Shown here: positions 16,529 through 25,600 of the stretch, in pieces
How positions within the stretch are numbered: position 1 is the stretch's first letter
Layout of the letters: each line of letters opens with the position of its first letter
From: Bacillota bacterium
GTDB taxonomy: Bacteria; Bacillota; Clostridia; Christensenellales; WQRI01
Direction: 5' to 3'
NCBI GenBank assembly: GCA_009786825.1
Contig: WQRI01000005.1
Span: 1 to 48,800, forward strand
Length of the DNA stretch: 48,800 nt
Notes under the pieces: generated by a model
Databases searched by the model: none
The model's input: only the letters and a program-made list of their open reading frames with translations
Told to the model about the DNA's origin: nothing
Position numbers and translations under genes: made by a program

Positions 16529-19500
16529 TTACTTTAATCTCTTTTTTTCTAACTTTGCCGCCTTATCTATTGCAGATATTACCTTGCCCTTAGATAGCCA
16601 CCAGTCCCTTGCCCATACTCTTATAATAGTCCAACCGCGCGACTCTTTAAATTTAGACCTAAATACATCGCGCTCTAAAACGGACGACGACGAATTAAAC
16701 GCCGTAACATCACACTCTATACCAACTAGATATCTACCCAACTCTTTATCGTACACACCTAGTGAGACCTTATATGCGTTGTTACCTAAATTAGCATCTA
16801 CATCGTAGCCCATTTTTTCTAGCGCCTCTTTAAGTTCTAGCACGTAGTTAACACTATCTGCACCAAGCCCTATAAAACTAGAGAAGCCATCTAGTATAAT
16901 TTGCGCCTCGTTTTTGTTGCCAGTAGATACAGCGCGCGCATACTCTAAATACTTTTTAAACACTTTAGGACCCAAGTGCTTTGTGTTTTCTACGTTTAAG
17001 TCCTCCGGCTCTATACTTGTTACTACGTAGATTTTCTTTTTAGCCCTTGTTATAGCAACGTTCAGTCTGTTCTCACCGCCCTCTAAGTTAAGCGGACCAA
17101 ACTGCGCAACAACCTTGCCTTGCTCGTTTTTCGCATAGCCTATACTAAATATAATTATATCGCGCTCGTCACCCTGAACATTCTCTAGGTTTTTTATAAA
17201 CAAACTAACATCTTGCCCATCTTCTTTTCTGTTGCGCTCTTTAACAATTGCATCTCTGAAATTATTATCCTTAATGCACTCGTCATCAATTAAGTCTGCT
17301 ATATAACTCTCTTGCTCTGAGTTAAATGTTATTATACCAATAGTCTCAGACGCCTTTCTGTTTTTCAGAGTTTTTTTAAGAAGTTCTAAAATCTTTTTGG
17401 CTTCCTCTGTGTTTTTTCTGTTTATCCACCTGCCATCTACTTTTACCCTTTCTATTGGCTTGTCGTTTTTGTTGTTTGTTAAGTTTGGCGCAATTTGCAG
17501 TTTCGTGTCGTAAAACACATAGTTAGAAAAACTTATAAGTTCTTCGTATGCGCTTCTGTAGTGATAGTTTAAGTTTGCGCTACCATATCTGCTTGTTGCT
17601 AAGTCTAGCAAACTTTCTACTTCTAGCGCTGCTTGAGTGTTATAGTCTTCTTCATCATCTAAGTCGTTACCCATATAGCGCCTTACAAACATCGCTGTTG
17701 GGCGAAGTTGCTTGTTATCTCCCGCAACGGCAATGTGCTTGCCCCTATATATTGTAGGAAGCGTACTTTCTATAAATATTTGCGAAGCCTCATCAAACAA
17801 AATAAGGTCGAACAAGTTAGCCTTAAGCGGCATAAGCGTAGATACATTCTCTGGCGATAGCAACCAACACGGAAAAAGTTTAAGCAATAATTCGCCGTAA
17901 ACATCTACTAGCCTTCTGATAGGCCACAGGTTTTGCTGTTTGTTTATTTGATACAAAAAGTTGTTGCTCTCTGGCGTTTTATCGTAGAGTTTTTTATATT
18001 CGCCCTTAAAGTTTTCGGTAGACATTTTTTGAACAATCTTTTTTTGTTCTGCCCTTAGGGACACTATCCTATTTTTTATATTCTCGTATTCCATTATGTT
18101 GGATAGTTGCACTTTATATTTTTCCTCCAACAAAACTATCTCGTGATAAATTCTGATTGGAAGTACAGAGTTTATAACCCACTTAAATTCTGTTAGGTTG
18201 CTAGAATTTTCGTACGCAAAGTCTAGTATGGTTTTTTCTATATGCCCTAAAAATTCTAGGTTTATGTTCATATCCCTTATGTTTGCATAATTTTCTAGCG
18301 CATTTAAAAGCAACTTGATATAAACCGCGTTGCCGTTTAAGATGTTACTAACAATAAACCAAAGCCCGCGCCTATCTAAAACTTTTTGCAAAAGCGGATA
18401 CTCACCGATATAAGCCTCAACCTTAGGTAGTGTTGCTAAAAAGGCTTCGCTAATTTCTTTTTCTCTTTTTCTAAGCGCAGACCCGCTTGCCCGTGGGTTT
18501 TCTAGCGTAGCAATATACTTTATAAGTGGCGCTAGTTCTTTCGCGCTTTTAAGATTGTTTTCTATATAAAAGCCCAGCAGTTGATGTAGGTTTGTGATTT
18601 GCCCCATATCAAAAGGCGCAATTCGTTTAGACAGCAAGTTTTGCAAGTAAGACATTATGCTGTTAAGTGTGTGAACATCTAAATCTGTAAATATGTGATT
18701 AACAAGCGGGTTGTTTTTTTGCATCTCAAGGCGGTTGTAATAAAGTTCGCACTTTTTTTTCTCGCCTATAATTCTAACGGCGTCGTTTAAATCTTTATAG
18801 CCTAATTCCATTAATCTTGGGTTTTTTAAAATCTCTTCGTAAAGTTTATGCTCGCCCGTATTCTTGTTTATAAGGCGCGACTTTGCATACATCTTTTGTA
18901 GGCTTATACCAAAAGTTGTAGGCTTTGTAAGTGTGTTAGATATATCCTCTAGCAACTTAATCTCTTGATTTATTCCATCTAAAATCTCGCCGTAAACGCC
19001 TTGTAAAGATTGCCCCATATTTAAGGCCACAAGCCCAACATCTTGTATATTTACATTTTCTTGATGCGCTACCCTAACTTTTTCGTAAAAGTTGTTTCTG
19101 TTTTTTTCTGGGTCGTTTATATACATAGCCTTATTGTTTAAAACGCCAAGCCTATTATAAACAACATCAAGTGCAGACTTTTTTTGCGAAACTACCAAAA
19201 CGCGCTTGCCTTTACAAAGTGCGTCCGCAATAATATTAACAATAGTTTGCGACTTTCCAGTTCCGGGCGGACCATATATAACCAAATTGCCGCTTTGGTT
19301 AAGTCTTTTAATTGCGCTCTCTTGTGCGTAGTCTAGTTGGCTTATTGTGTATGTGTTTTCATCTTTAGTGGTTTTAGATTTTGTCTTACTTTTTTTAGGC
19401 TTAACTTTTTTGTTTTCTAGTAGTAGCCTTATTGCATCTGTTGTTAGGTTTAGTTTTTCTAGTTGTGTATAGTCGTTATAAATAGAGTTTGCAAGCGGGA

Positions 19501-20230
19501 AGCGACCAAGCACGGCATAGTACTTAACTTCTATCTCAGAGTTTAGTTGTGGCAGTTTTGGTTGCTCGAAGTTTTTAAGCCCTCTATCTTTAGACTTATT
19601 ATTTATTTTAAAGCCGTTGTCTTTAAGCATTTTTAAAACGGCATCTACATTTTTTAAATTAGCGCGCGGCAGGCTTTCAAAATCTAGTTGTACATCCTCT
19701 ATGTTAAGTCTGTGGTGTTTTGCGTATGCAAATGTAAAAACCTTGTTTATTTGTATATTTTCGTTTTCTTTAAACTCTAGCGTAACTGTTTGCTCGTCCT
19801 CTATGTTTATAACTACCGGAAAAAGTAGTAGTGGCGCTTTAACAATAGACTCCCTACCAATACTGCCCTCAACAAAAGGGTAGCCAACAAAAAGTTCGTA
19901 CCTGCCCGTCTCGCGTGCAAAATCTTCTATCTCGCGCTTTAAATATCTAAGCGCATTAACTTGCGTGCTAATAACATTTTTTTCGTTAGCAACTTCACCC
20001 TGTAAATTTTCCCAAAGCCTTTTTTTATGTTTGCTAGATACAAGCGTAAAACTAGACTTTTTACCGCGCCACAAAAAATCTATAAATTCGGCAACAATAT
20101 CATTATCACCCTTCAAAATTTTTCCAATATCGTAAGAATATTTGCGGCTCACCTTTTTAGAAAACAAACTTCTATTCTTACCACTAATCTCAATTAATCT
20201 TTCCTTATAATATTTATAAATCTTTTTCAT
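16529..20230 (-). CDS. Superfamily 1 helicase-nuclease (DUF4011-like / PD-(D/E)XK)
   Basis: A 1233-residue protein. The N-terminus KERLIEISGKNRSLFSKK resembles the start of DUF4011 helicases. Walker A GPPGTGKSQTIVNI is near residue 322, Walker B/motif II LILFDEASQ near 810, a helicase motif region LNYHYRS near 890, and LNVAITRAKKKIYVVTS near 1070. The C-terminus GIECDVTAFNSS...RDVFRSK...GWTIIRVWARDWW matches the restriction-endonuclease-like domain often fused to such helicases. It probably acts on DNA or RNA and is of the kind found in phage-defence loci, although no partner gene is adjacent except a toxin-antitoxin pair. No Shine-Dalgarno is visible before the ATG. Defence is inference, not shown. 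Confidence 0.82.
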   Translation of the reverse strand: MKKIYKYYKERLIEISGKNRSLFSKKVSRKYSYDIGKILKGDNDIVAEFIDFLWRGKKSSFTLVSSKHKKRLWENLQGEVANEKNVISTQVNALRYLKREIEDFARETGRYELFVGYPFVEGSIGRESIVKAPLLLFPVVINIEDEQTVTLEFKENENIQINKVFTFAYAKHHRLNIEDVQLDFESLPRANLKNVDAVLKMLKDNGFKINNKSKDRGLKNFEQPKLPQLNSEIEVKYYAVLGRFPLANSIYNDYTQLEKLNLTTDAIRLLLENKKVKPKKSKTKSKTTKDENTYTISQLDYAQESAIKRLNQSGNLVIYGPPGTGKSQTIVNIIADALCKGKRVLVVSQKKSALDVVYNRLGVLNNKAMYINDPEKNRNNFYEKVRVAHQENVNIQDVGLVALNMGQSLQGVYGEILDGINQEIKLLEDISNTLTKPTTFGISLQKMYAKSRLINKNTGEHKLYEEILKNPRLMELGYKDLNDAVRIIGEKKKCELYYNRLEMQKNNPLVNHIFTDLDVHTLNSIMSYLQNLLSKRIAPFDMGQITNLHQLLGFYIENNLKSAKELAPLIKYIATLENPRASGSALRKREKEISEAFLATLPKVEAYIGEYPLLQKVLDRRGLWFIVSNILNGNAVYIKLLLNALENYANIRDMNINLEFLGHIEKTILDFAYENSSNLTEFKWVINSVLPIRIYHEIVLLEEKYKVQLSNIMEYENIKNRIVSLRAEQKKIVQKMSTENFKGEYKKLYDKTPESNNFLYQINKQQNLWPIRRLVDVYGELLLKLFPCWLLSPENVSTLMPLKANLFDLILFDEASQIFIESTLPTIYRGKHIAVAGDNKQLRPTAMFVRRYMGNDLDDEEDYNTQAALEVESLLDLATSRYGSANLNYHYRSAYEELISFSNYVFYDTKLQIAPNLTNNKNDKPIERVKVDGRWINRKNTEEAKKILELLKKTLKNRKASETIGIITFNSEQESYIADLIDDECIKDNNFRDAIVKERNRKEDGQDVSLFIKNLENVQGDERDIIIFSIGYAKNEQGKVVAQFGPLNLEGGENRLNVAITRAKKKIYVVTSIEPEDLNVENTKHLGPKVFKKYLEYARAVSTGNKNEAQIILDGFSSFIGLGADSVNYVLELKEALEKMGYDVDANLGNNAYKVSLGVYDKELGRYLVGIECDVTAFNSSSSVLERDVFRSKFKESRGWTIIRVWARDWWLSKGKVISAIDKAAKLEKKRLK

Positions 20231-20273
20231 ATTTTTTTGTGTTAATCTTTGCCCCTAAACTAGTTTGCCGACT

Positions 20274-20294
20274 TCTGTCTCGCCGTGGCGGACA
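20274..20294. other. Hairpin upstream of the helicase-nuclease gene
   Basis: CTGTC-T-CGCC pairs with GGCG-GACAG across two bases, with a single bulged T, in the leader of the helicase-nuclease. Confidence 0.4.
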
Positions 20295-20400
20295 GTTAAG
20301 TTTGGACACCCGACTATTTTTGTATTTTTGTATTTTGGTCTGTTATATTTTTTTATCTAGCACTATAATTATTATTGACCTATAGCATACCATATTTAAC

Positions 20401-20434
20401 AAAAAAAGTCCACTTTTTAAAGCAGACTTTTTTC
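20401..20434 (-). terminator. Terminator of the toxin-antitoxin operon
   Basis: On the minus strand AAAAAAGTC pairs with GACTTTTTTT around an AT-rich loop, 16 bp after the toxin stop codon. Confidence 0.6.
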
Positions 20435-20449
20435 AAAAAGAATGTCAAA

Positions 20450-20752
20450 TTAACTAAACAGTTTTGCTAAGTAATTTTCTTTAGAATGAAAAACGCTATG
20501 TATAACTATGTGAGTTTCGTAATGCTCTGTTATAACTATGTACGGCGCAACAACAGAGCGCCTAAGTTCTGTATCTACATCAAAAAAGTTTTTTAACGGA
20601 ACACATATGCCGGGGAAATAACCAATATTTTCAAAATGATTTTTAAGTTTATCCGATTCTGCTTCAGCATTTTTTGGACTGAACCTATAAATGTAACTAA
20701 GTATATTATAAACATCTAAATCCGCACCAACAGATACCTCTACTCTTTTCAT
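20450..20752 (-). CDS. ParE/RelE-family toxin
   Basis: A 100-residue protein of the RelE/ParE toxin fold. N-terminal helices (VGADLDVYNILSYIYRFSPK) are followed by the beta-rich region LRRSVVAPYIVITEHYETHIVIHSVFHSKENY, which matches the arrangement in which toxins of this family carry RR..v..pYvI.Y and a final VlHs.r block. RelE members cut mRNA in the ribosome and ParE members poison gyrase; which applies here cannot be told. Its ATG overlaps the antitoxin stop codon (ATGA). Confidence 0.8.
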   Translation of the reverse strand: MKRVEVSVGADLDVYNILSYIYRFSPKNAEAESDKLKNHFENIGYFPGICVPLKNFFDVDTELRRSVVAPYIVITEHYETHIVIHSVFHSKENYLAKLFS

Positions 20753-21033
20753 TCCTTTTCTCCTTGATGCTTTGCCCTAACTCTTGCCATTACATCATCT
20801 GTAAACTTACCAGCCCTTAATTCTTCTATTGTATAACTTGTGTATCTACCATTTTTAATATCTTCTCTAGATTTTTCTACTTTCTCCATAAGCCATTGCC
20901 AAGCCTTAGCCTTATCCATTTCCAAGTTATATTCTGCCCTAGACAAAACAAAAACTTCATCACCCTTAGACTTTACAATTTCTACAATGTTTTGCTCCCA
21001 ATTGCTATCGCTTGCTATATTTAACTTTGTCAT
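20749..21033 (-). CDS. Antitoxin of the ParE/RelE pair
   Basis: A 94-residue protein preceding and overlapping the toxin by 4 bp. It has an N-terminal DNA-binding-like region with VFVLSRAEYNLEMDKAKAWQ and a C-terminal TSYTIEELRAGKF toxin-wrapping segment, similar in plan to RelB/Phd-type antitoxins. The ORF track starts 20 codons earlier, but that start lies inside the operator, and GGGGTGG precedes the ATG at 21033. It probably represses its own promoter by binding the palindrome upstream. Confidence 0.8.
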   Translation of the reverse strand: MTKLNIASDSNWEQNIVEIVKSKGDEVFVLSRAEYNLEMDKAKAWQWLMEKVEKSREDIKNGRYTSYTIEELRAGKFTDDVMARVRAKHQGEKE

Positions 21034-21076
21034 TAAAACCACCCCTATATTGATTTGTATGTTTTTATTAATATAT

Positions 21077-21093
21077 TTGTACGCTTCGTACAA
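21077..21093. promoter_or_regulatory. Operator of the toxin-antitoxin operon
   Basis: The perfect inverted repeat TTGTACG-CTT-CGTACAA covers the predicted transcription start, a position suited to autorepression by the antitoxin. Confidence 0.7.
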
Positions 21094-21097
21094 TTTT

Positions 21098-21126
21098 AGT
21101 ATACAGTATTTTTATAAAAAAGTCAA
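21098..21126 (-). promoter_or_regulatory. Promoter of the toxin-antitoxin operon
   Basis: TTGACT and TATACT are separated by exactly 17 bp on the minus strand, with the start site falling in the operator. Confidence 0.72.
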
Positions 21127-21164
21127 CCCTTTACTTACTAAAATTTTTCAGATTTGCCACTTTA

Positions 21165-21614
21165 CTAATGCTCTGCTACGCGGGTTTGATTTTCGGTGTT
21201 TTGGTTTTCGCTTTGTGGGTTTACTTGCCCCGTATTGCTAGACTTGTTTTTTCGCCACTTTATTATTATGGTTGTTAGTTGGTATATGCCTAGTCCCATT
21301 ATAAATAGCCCGAAGTAGCCTGACAGCCTTGCGTCGTCTAGACTATTTGCTAGCACAGAGCCTAGTATTGTAAAGGCAAGCGCGAATACAATTATAACCC
21401 ACACGCGCTTAAACTGCACAAGCCCATTTTTGTTATGGATATAAAGCGCAACCAACGCCATTGGCAAAAACGCCACCAAATTAATAGCCTGCGCAGACTT
21501 TTGCCCCATTGCAAAAAACAAAGTTAGCATAGGTATTAAAAGCGTGCCGCCGCCCATACCCATACCAGCAAAAATCCCCGCAATAACCCCTGTTATAAAA
21601 AGTAGTAATTCCAT
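21165..21614 (-). CDS. Half-size TauE/SafE-family permease
   Basis: Sulfite/organosulfonate exporter family (TauE/SafE), expected to move anions across the cytoplasmic membrane. The N-terminal block GVIAGIFAGMGMGGGTLLIP is the family signature, followed by about four hydrophobic segments and a polar Asn/Gln-rich tail. At 149 residues it is about half the usual ~250-residue, eight-helix form. The neighbouring gene is also half-size and carries the same signature, so the two probably form a heterodimer. No clear Shine-Dalgarno; element R6 ends 12 bp upstream. Confidence 0.82.
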   Translation of the reverse strand: MELLLFITGVIAGIFAGMGMGGGTLLIPMLTLFFAMGQKSAQAINLVAFLPMALVALYIHNKNGLVQFKRVWVIIVFALAFTILGSVLANSLDDARLSGYFGLFIMGLGIYQLTTIIIKWRKNKSSNTGQVNPQSENQNTENQTRVAEH

Positions 21615-21625
21615 AATTTATTTTG

Positions 21626-21832
21626 TAGTGTAAAGTGCAGAGTGTAAAGTGTAGAGTGGCTAAACTCATTAATGCAAAAACTTTTGAACAGTCTGCATTT
21701 TGTGAATGTACGCAATTTGCAAATCAATTTTGCCCGCGCTAGCGGTGAAACCACTTTACACTTTACACTTTACACTTTACACTTTACACTTTACACTTTA
21801 CACTTTAATTTTACATTTTACACTTTACATTA
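21626..21832. repeat. Heptad-armed element R6, long expanded arm
   Basis: The left arm has about four TGTAAAG/TGTAGAG heptads and the right arm about ten CTTTACA heptads, seven of them perfect in a row. The core is in reverse orientation: GCAAAAACTTTTGAACAGTC, CGCAATTTGCAAAT, TTTTGCCCGCGCTAGCGG. The right arm ends in the stop codon of the TauE-like gene at 21830. Confidence 0.93.
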
Positions 21833-22408
21833 TCTAAGAAACATATATGCGCCCGCCACCACCATCACCACCGCAAACACTAGCCTTATTACATTGTTAG
21901 ATAGTTTTGATAATGCGTATGCGCCCAGCAGTCCACCTGCAATAATTCCTATAATTGTGGGCATACTAGAGTAAAAATTAAAAGCCCCATTTGCAATATA
22001 CACAACACTACTAGCAACACTTAGTGGCAGTATAACCAAAATAGCCGTTGCGTGAGACTTTTTTGCTTCTAGCCCCAAAACGCTTGCTAGTATAGGAACA
22101 GCAATAAGCCCGCCGCCGCCGCCAAAAAAACCATTTACAAAGCCAACCAAAACGCCAGAGATAGCAAGCAGTATAAAAGTATAAGTGCTTAATTTGCTTG
22201 AGCCACCAACACTACCTTCATCATTGTCAACACCAGTAGAAGCACCACCAGCGCCAACATCAGTACTAGCAACACCACCCCCAGCCCAAGCCTTGCCCAT
22301 ATCAGCAGATGTACTATCAACTAATCTATCAACTGTAGCGGGAACATTCGAGACATACACCCCAGAATTTTGATAATTTTCTACATTTTGTGCTATAGTT
22401 TTTGCCAT
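21830..22408 (-). CDS. Half-size TauE/SafE-family permease with long N-terminal extension
   Basis: Second half-size member of the TauE/SafE family and first of the pair in transcription order. The signature VLVGFVNGFFGGGGGLIAVP and about four membrane segments occupy residues ~75-192. The first ~70 residues are polar and low in complexity (Gly/Ala/Ser/Asp rich: GKAWAGGGVASTDVGAGGAS), predicted disordered, unlike typical members. ATG at 22408 is preferred over the upstream TTG, although neither has a good ribosome binding site. R6 separates it from its partner. Confidence 0.8.
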   Translation of the reverse strand: MAKTIAQNVENYQNSGVYVSNVPATVDRLVDSTSADMGKAWAGGGVASTDVGAGGASTGVDNDEGSVGGSSKLSTYTFILLAISGVLVGFVNGFFGGGGGLIAVPILASVLGLEAKKSHATAILVILPLSVASSVVYIANGAFNFYSSMPTIIGIIAGGLLGAYALSKLSNNVIRLVFAVVMVVAGAYMFLR

Positions 22409-22533
22409 ATAATTTAATTTGTGCAAGTGTGCATATAATTATGTACTAACACTAAAAGAGTACTATGTATTTTAATAACCAAAACCTTGTACGTAAAATG
22501 AAAATGTTAAATTTGTAACTTCACAAAAATTGC

Positions 22534-22562
22534 TTGCTTTTTTTTACAGTATATTATATAAT
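22534..22562 (+). promoter_or_regulatory. Promoter of the 1376-residue surface protein
   Basis: TTGCTT and a perfect TATAAT are separated by 17 bp, about 125 bp before the ATG. Confidence 0.6.
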
Positions 22563-22686
22563 AGAAAGATAGCCAAAAACACATACTAAACTTAAATTCA
22601 AAAAATAAACATTTAAAACAACTTTAAGCAAAAAAATTAAAACAAAAAATACATCTAAATAATTTTATTTAAATAGGAAAAACAAA

Positions 22687-25600
22687 ATGAGAACACAACA
22701 AGCAAATCAAAAAAGGTTCAAAAAAACAGTACTACTATCACTAGCACTTGTGCTTGCACTAGGCGCGCTTTTTACTGCGCTTTTGCCAACTAACCGCGCG
22801 TACGCAAACCCAAACCTTGTAACAATCAGAAACTCAGATTTCGAAAACACAGGCTCTACATTCCCATCTGCCCCACAACCTGTAAACGCGTGGACACAAC
22901 ACGCGGGTGGCGCAGCGGAAGGCTTTCCAGCAAACCACGCGGGCAATCGTTACGGTGTTATAGACACAAACGTAACTCGTTTTCGTGCAGACACTTCAAG
23001 CACGGCAAACATAGGCGGTGTTAACAGAAACACAACCTTTTACGAGGGATACAGACTAGGAATGTGGGAAAACCCACTATCCCCACACTTGCCAGCAAAC
23101 AGAGACACTAACCGCCGCGTTTTAATGCTTAACAACCTAACGCCAAGTTCTTACTTTTTTCAATCGGAAAGCGTTAGTTTAACAGCGGGCAGTTTTTACA
23201 GAATTTCTGTTTGGACGCAAACAAGAATACGCAACTATATGTATAGGTGGGTAGATGCTTATATAAACATATTCGACCACAATATTTTCGATGGCACAAA
23301 CTTTATTCATAACCAGTCTGAGTGGACAACTTCGCCAAACGCGCCAATACTTCGCACAAACTCTTACAACCAACTTATGCCGGTTTACGACCCTAATATG
23401 CAAGCAAGTGTGTACAATCAAAGGCATAGCCATTGGCACAGCCTAGGCGCAATAGATGCTAGTAGCGGGTACAGACACATATATAACCTAGACGGCGAGC
23501 GTGCATACACAGAGTTCGGCACAGGAACAAGCCTTGTTAGACAATACTACGCAGTTAGACCAGATGGCTACGCGTTTGTATACGAGACGCGCAACCACGA
23601 GGGCAACCCTATAACAACAGGCAGACAAGACCCGGGCTTTAGAATAGGCTCTGAAAATCGCCTTATAATTTTTGAAAGAGACCTAAGTGGCAACTTTTGG
23701 AACAGAAACGGAAACAGAATAAGAACAGCAGATGCACCGCTAGATCGCCCAGTTGCTGTGACGGGCGTTGTCGGCGCGTGGACAGGTACGTGGAACGAGA
23801 ACATAAACTGGTGGACACTTCAAAGAGGCGCGCGCGTGCAAGCGCAACGCAAAGTTTACGTTATACCAAACGCTAATTTACCAGAGCAACAACACCTGCC
23901 ACAAGGCTACAGATACAGAGACATTGATGGACAACTTTACGCATCTAACAGGCGCATACCGCTAAGCACACAGGGCGGCGCTATGTTCACACTAAACATA
24001 GCAAACCAATACTTGCCGTTTGGCGCAGATGCTAGCGCATTCAGAGCAAACCAATTCACAAATATAGACACACAAGCGACAAACCCAAACATCGTAGGCA
24101 ACCCACCACTATTCCCGCAAGTTACAAAAACTAACGACTACGTTCAACTATTCTACTATGTGGCGGCATCTACTGTAAGAAACACACCTTTTAATATCAG
24201 ATTAGGTCTAGGATACGGAAGCGCGCTTAGCCCACAAACTCACGCACAAGGACAAGCCTTTTTTGACGATGTGAGAATGGAACGCATTACTGCCGAGCAA
24301 TTCTCCAGAGCGCAAACTAATGTAAACCACAACACTACAAGAGTATTGTCCCTAAGGGCAAGCGCAGATGGCTTTGCGGGCGTACACAACGCGAACGCGG
24401 GTGACTACCTTACACTTGCCGGGTTCGACACTCGCTTTACAGACAACAGACCAATATCTAACTCGCAATTCTCTCAGTCTAACACGTGGGAGACAAACGC
24501 AACGCGCCCGGGCGTTTTAAACGCAGGCGTAATCAGTTCTACAAACCAACCTAATATAATACCATCGCCAAACCCAGTAACTGCAAACCACACAAACCTA
24601 CTAGCAATTGCAACAGACAACAACAACAGAGTCTCTTTCACATCGCAAACACTAGAATTAAGCGCGGGCTATACATTCCAACTAACATTCTGGGCTAGGA
24701 CAATCGGCTTAACCGAGGGCATTAGCGGCTTTGCAAACATAAGGCACTTACACCTAGGCGACAACGGACACATAGATGACGACTTAACTACAGACGCTGG
24801 CACACACTCTATCAACACAAATGGTGAATGGACACGCTTTAGTTTCGGGCTACAAGCAAGTTCGCGCCAAAACTCTTTAATTCAACTAGAGCTAGGGCTA
24901 GACCACTCAGCAGGCACAACAACTCACCAAAACATCATACTATTCGACTATATCACGCTTGATGTAATATCTACTACAAACTATAACGCAATCGGAATGG
25001 CTAACAACCAAAACGTAAGCTTGCAAGAGAGTGTATCCCCTTCTTTCACAAACGGCTTTTTCGACAACATCACCAACAACAACCCAGACAGACTGTGGCA
25101 ACCAAACGGCTTTACTGGTCCGCAAGCGGCACACCACAACAACCAAAACCTTTCCAACGTACACGAGTCTATAGTAAGGGGCGGTGTTGTTAACAGAAAC
25201 ATTCACGATAACTGGCTTCCAAGAACGCCACACTCTCACACACCAAACTTACTAATGCTAGAAAACCTAGCACCAACTGCAAGCGGATATGTATCAGACA
25301 ATGTTCACGTTGGCGCTAACTCATTTGTACAATTCAGCATATCTCTATTTACACGAAATATCACCGGAAGCGGCGCATCAGTTGTTCTAACACATAACGG
25401 CTCACCAATTGCCGCGTTTGATAACATCGGCTCTTCTACTTCTATGAACTGGACACAGTTTTGCTTCTTTATTCATACGGGGTCTAACAGCGTAGATTTA
25501 CGCTTAGAGATTTGGCTAGGGCGCGGTGCAAGTTTTGACATACTAAGGCACGCAAGCGGACAAATTTTTGTACAGTCTGTAAGGCAAGAAAACCACGGCT

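Noticed and set aside
21626-21832. CRISPR-like tandem repeats in R6
   Set aside because: Units are 7 bp without spacers and occur as inverted arms around a core shared with other loci; no cas genes are present.
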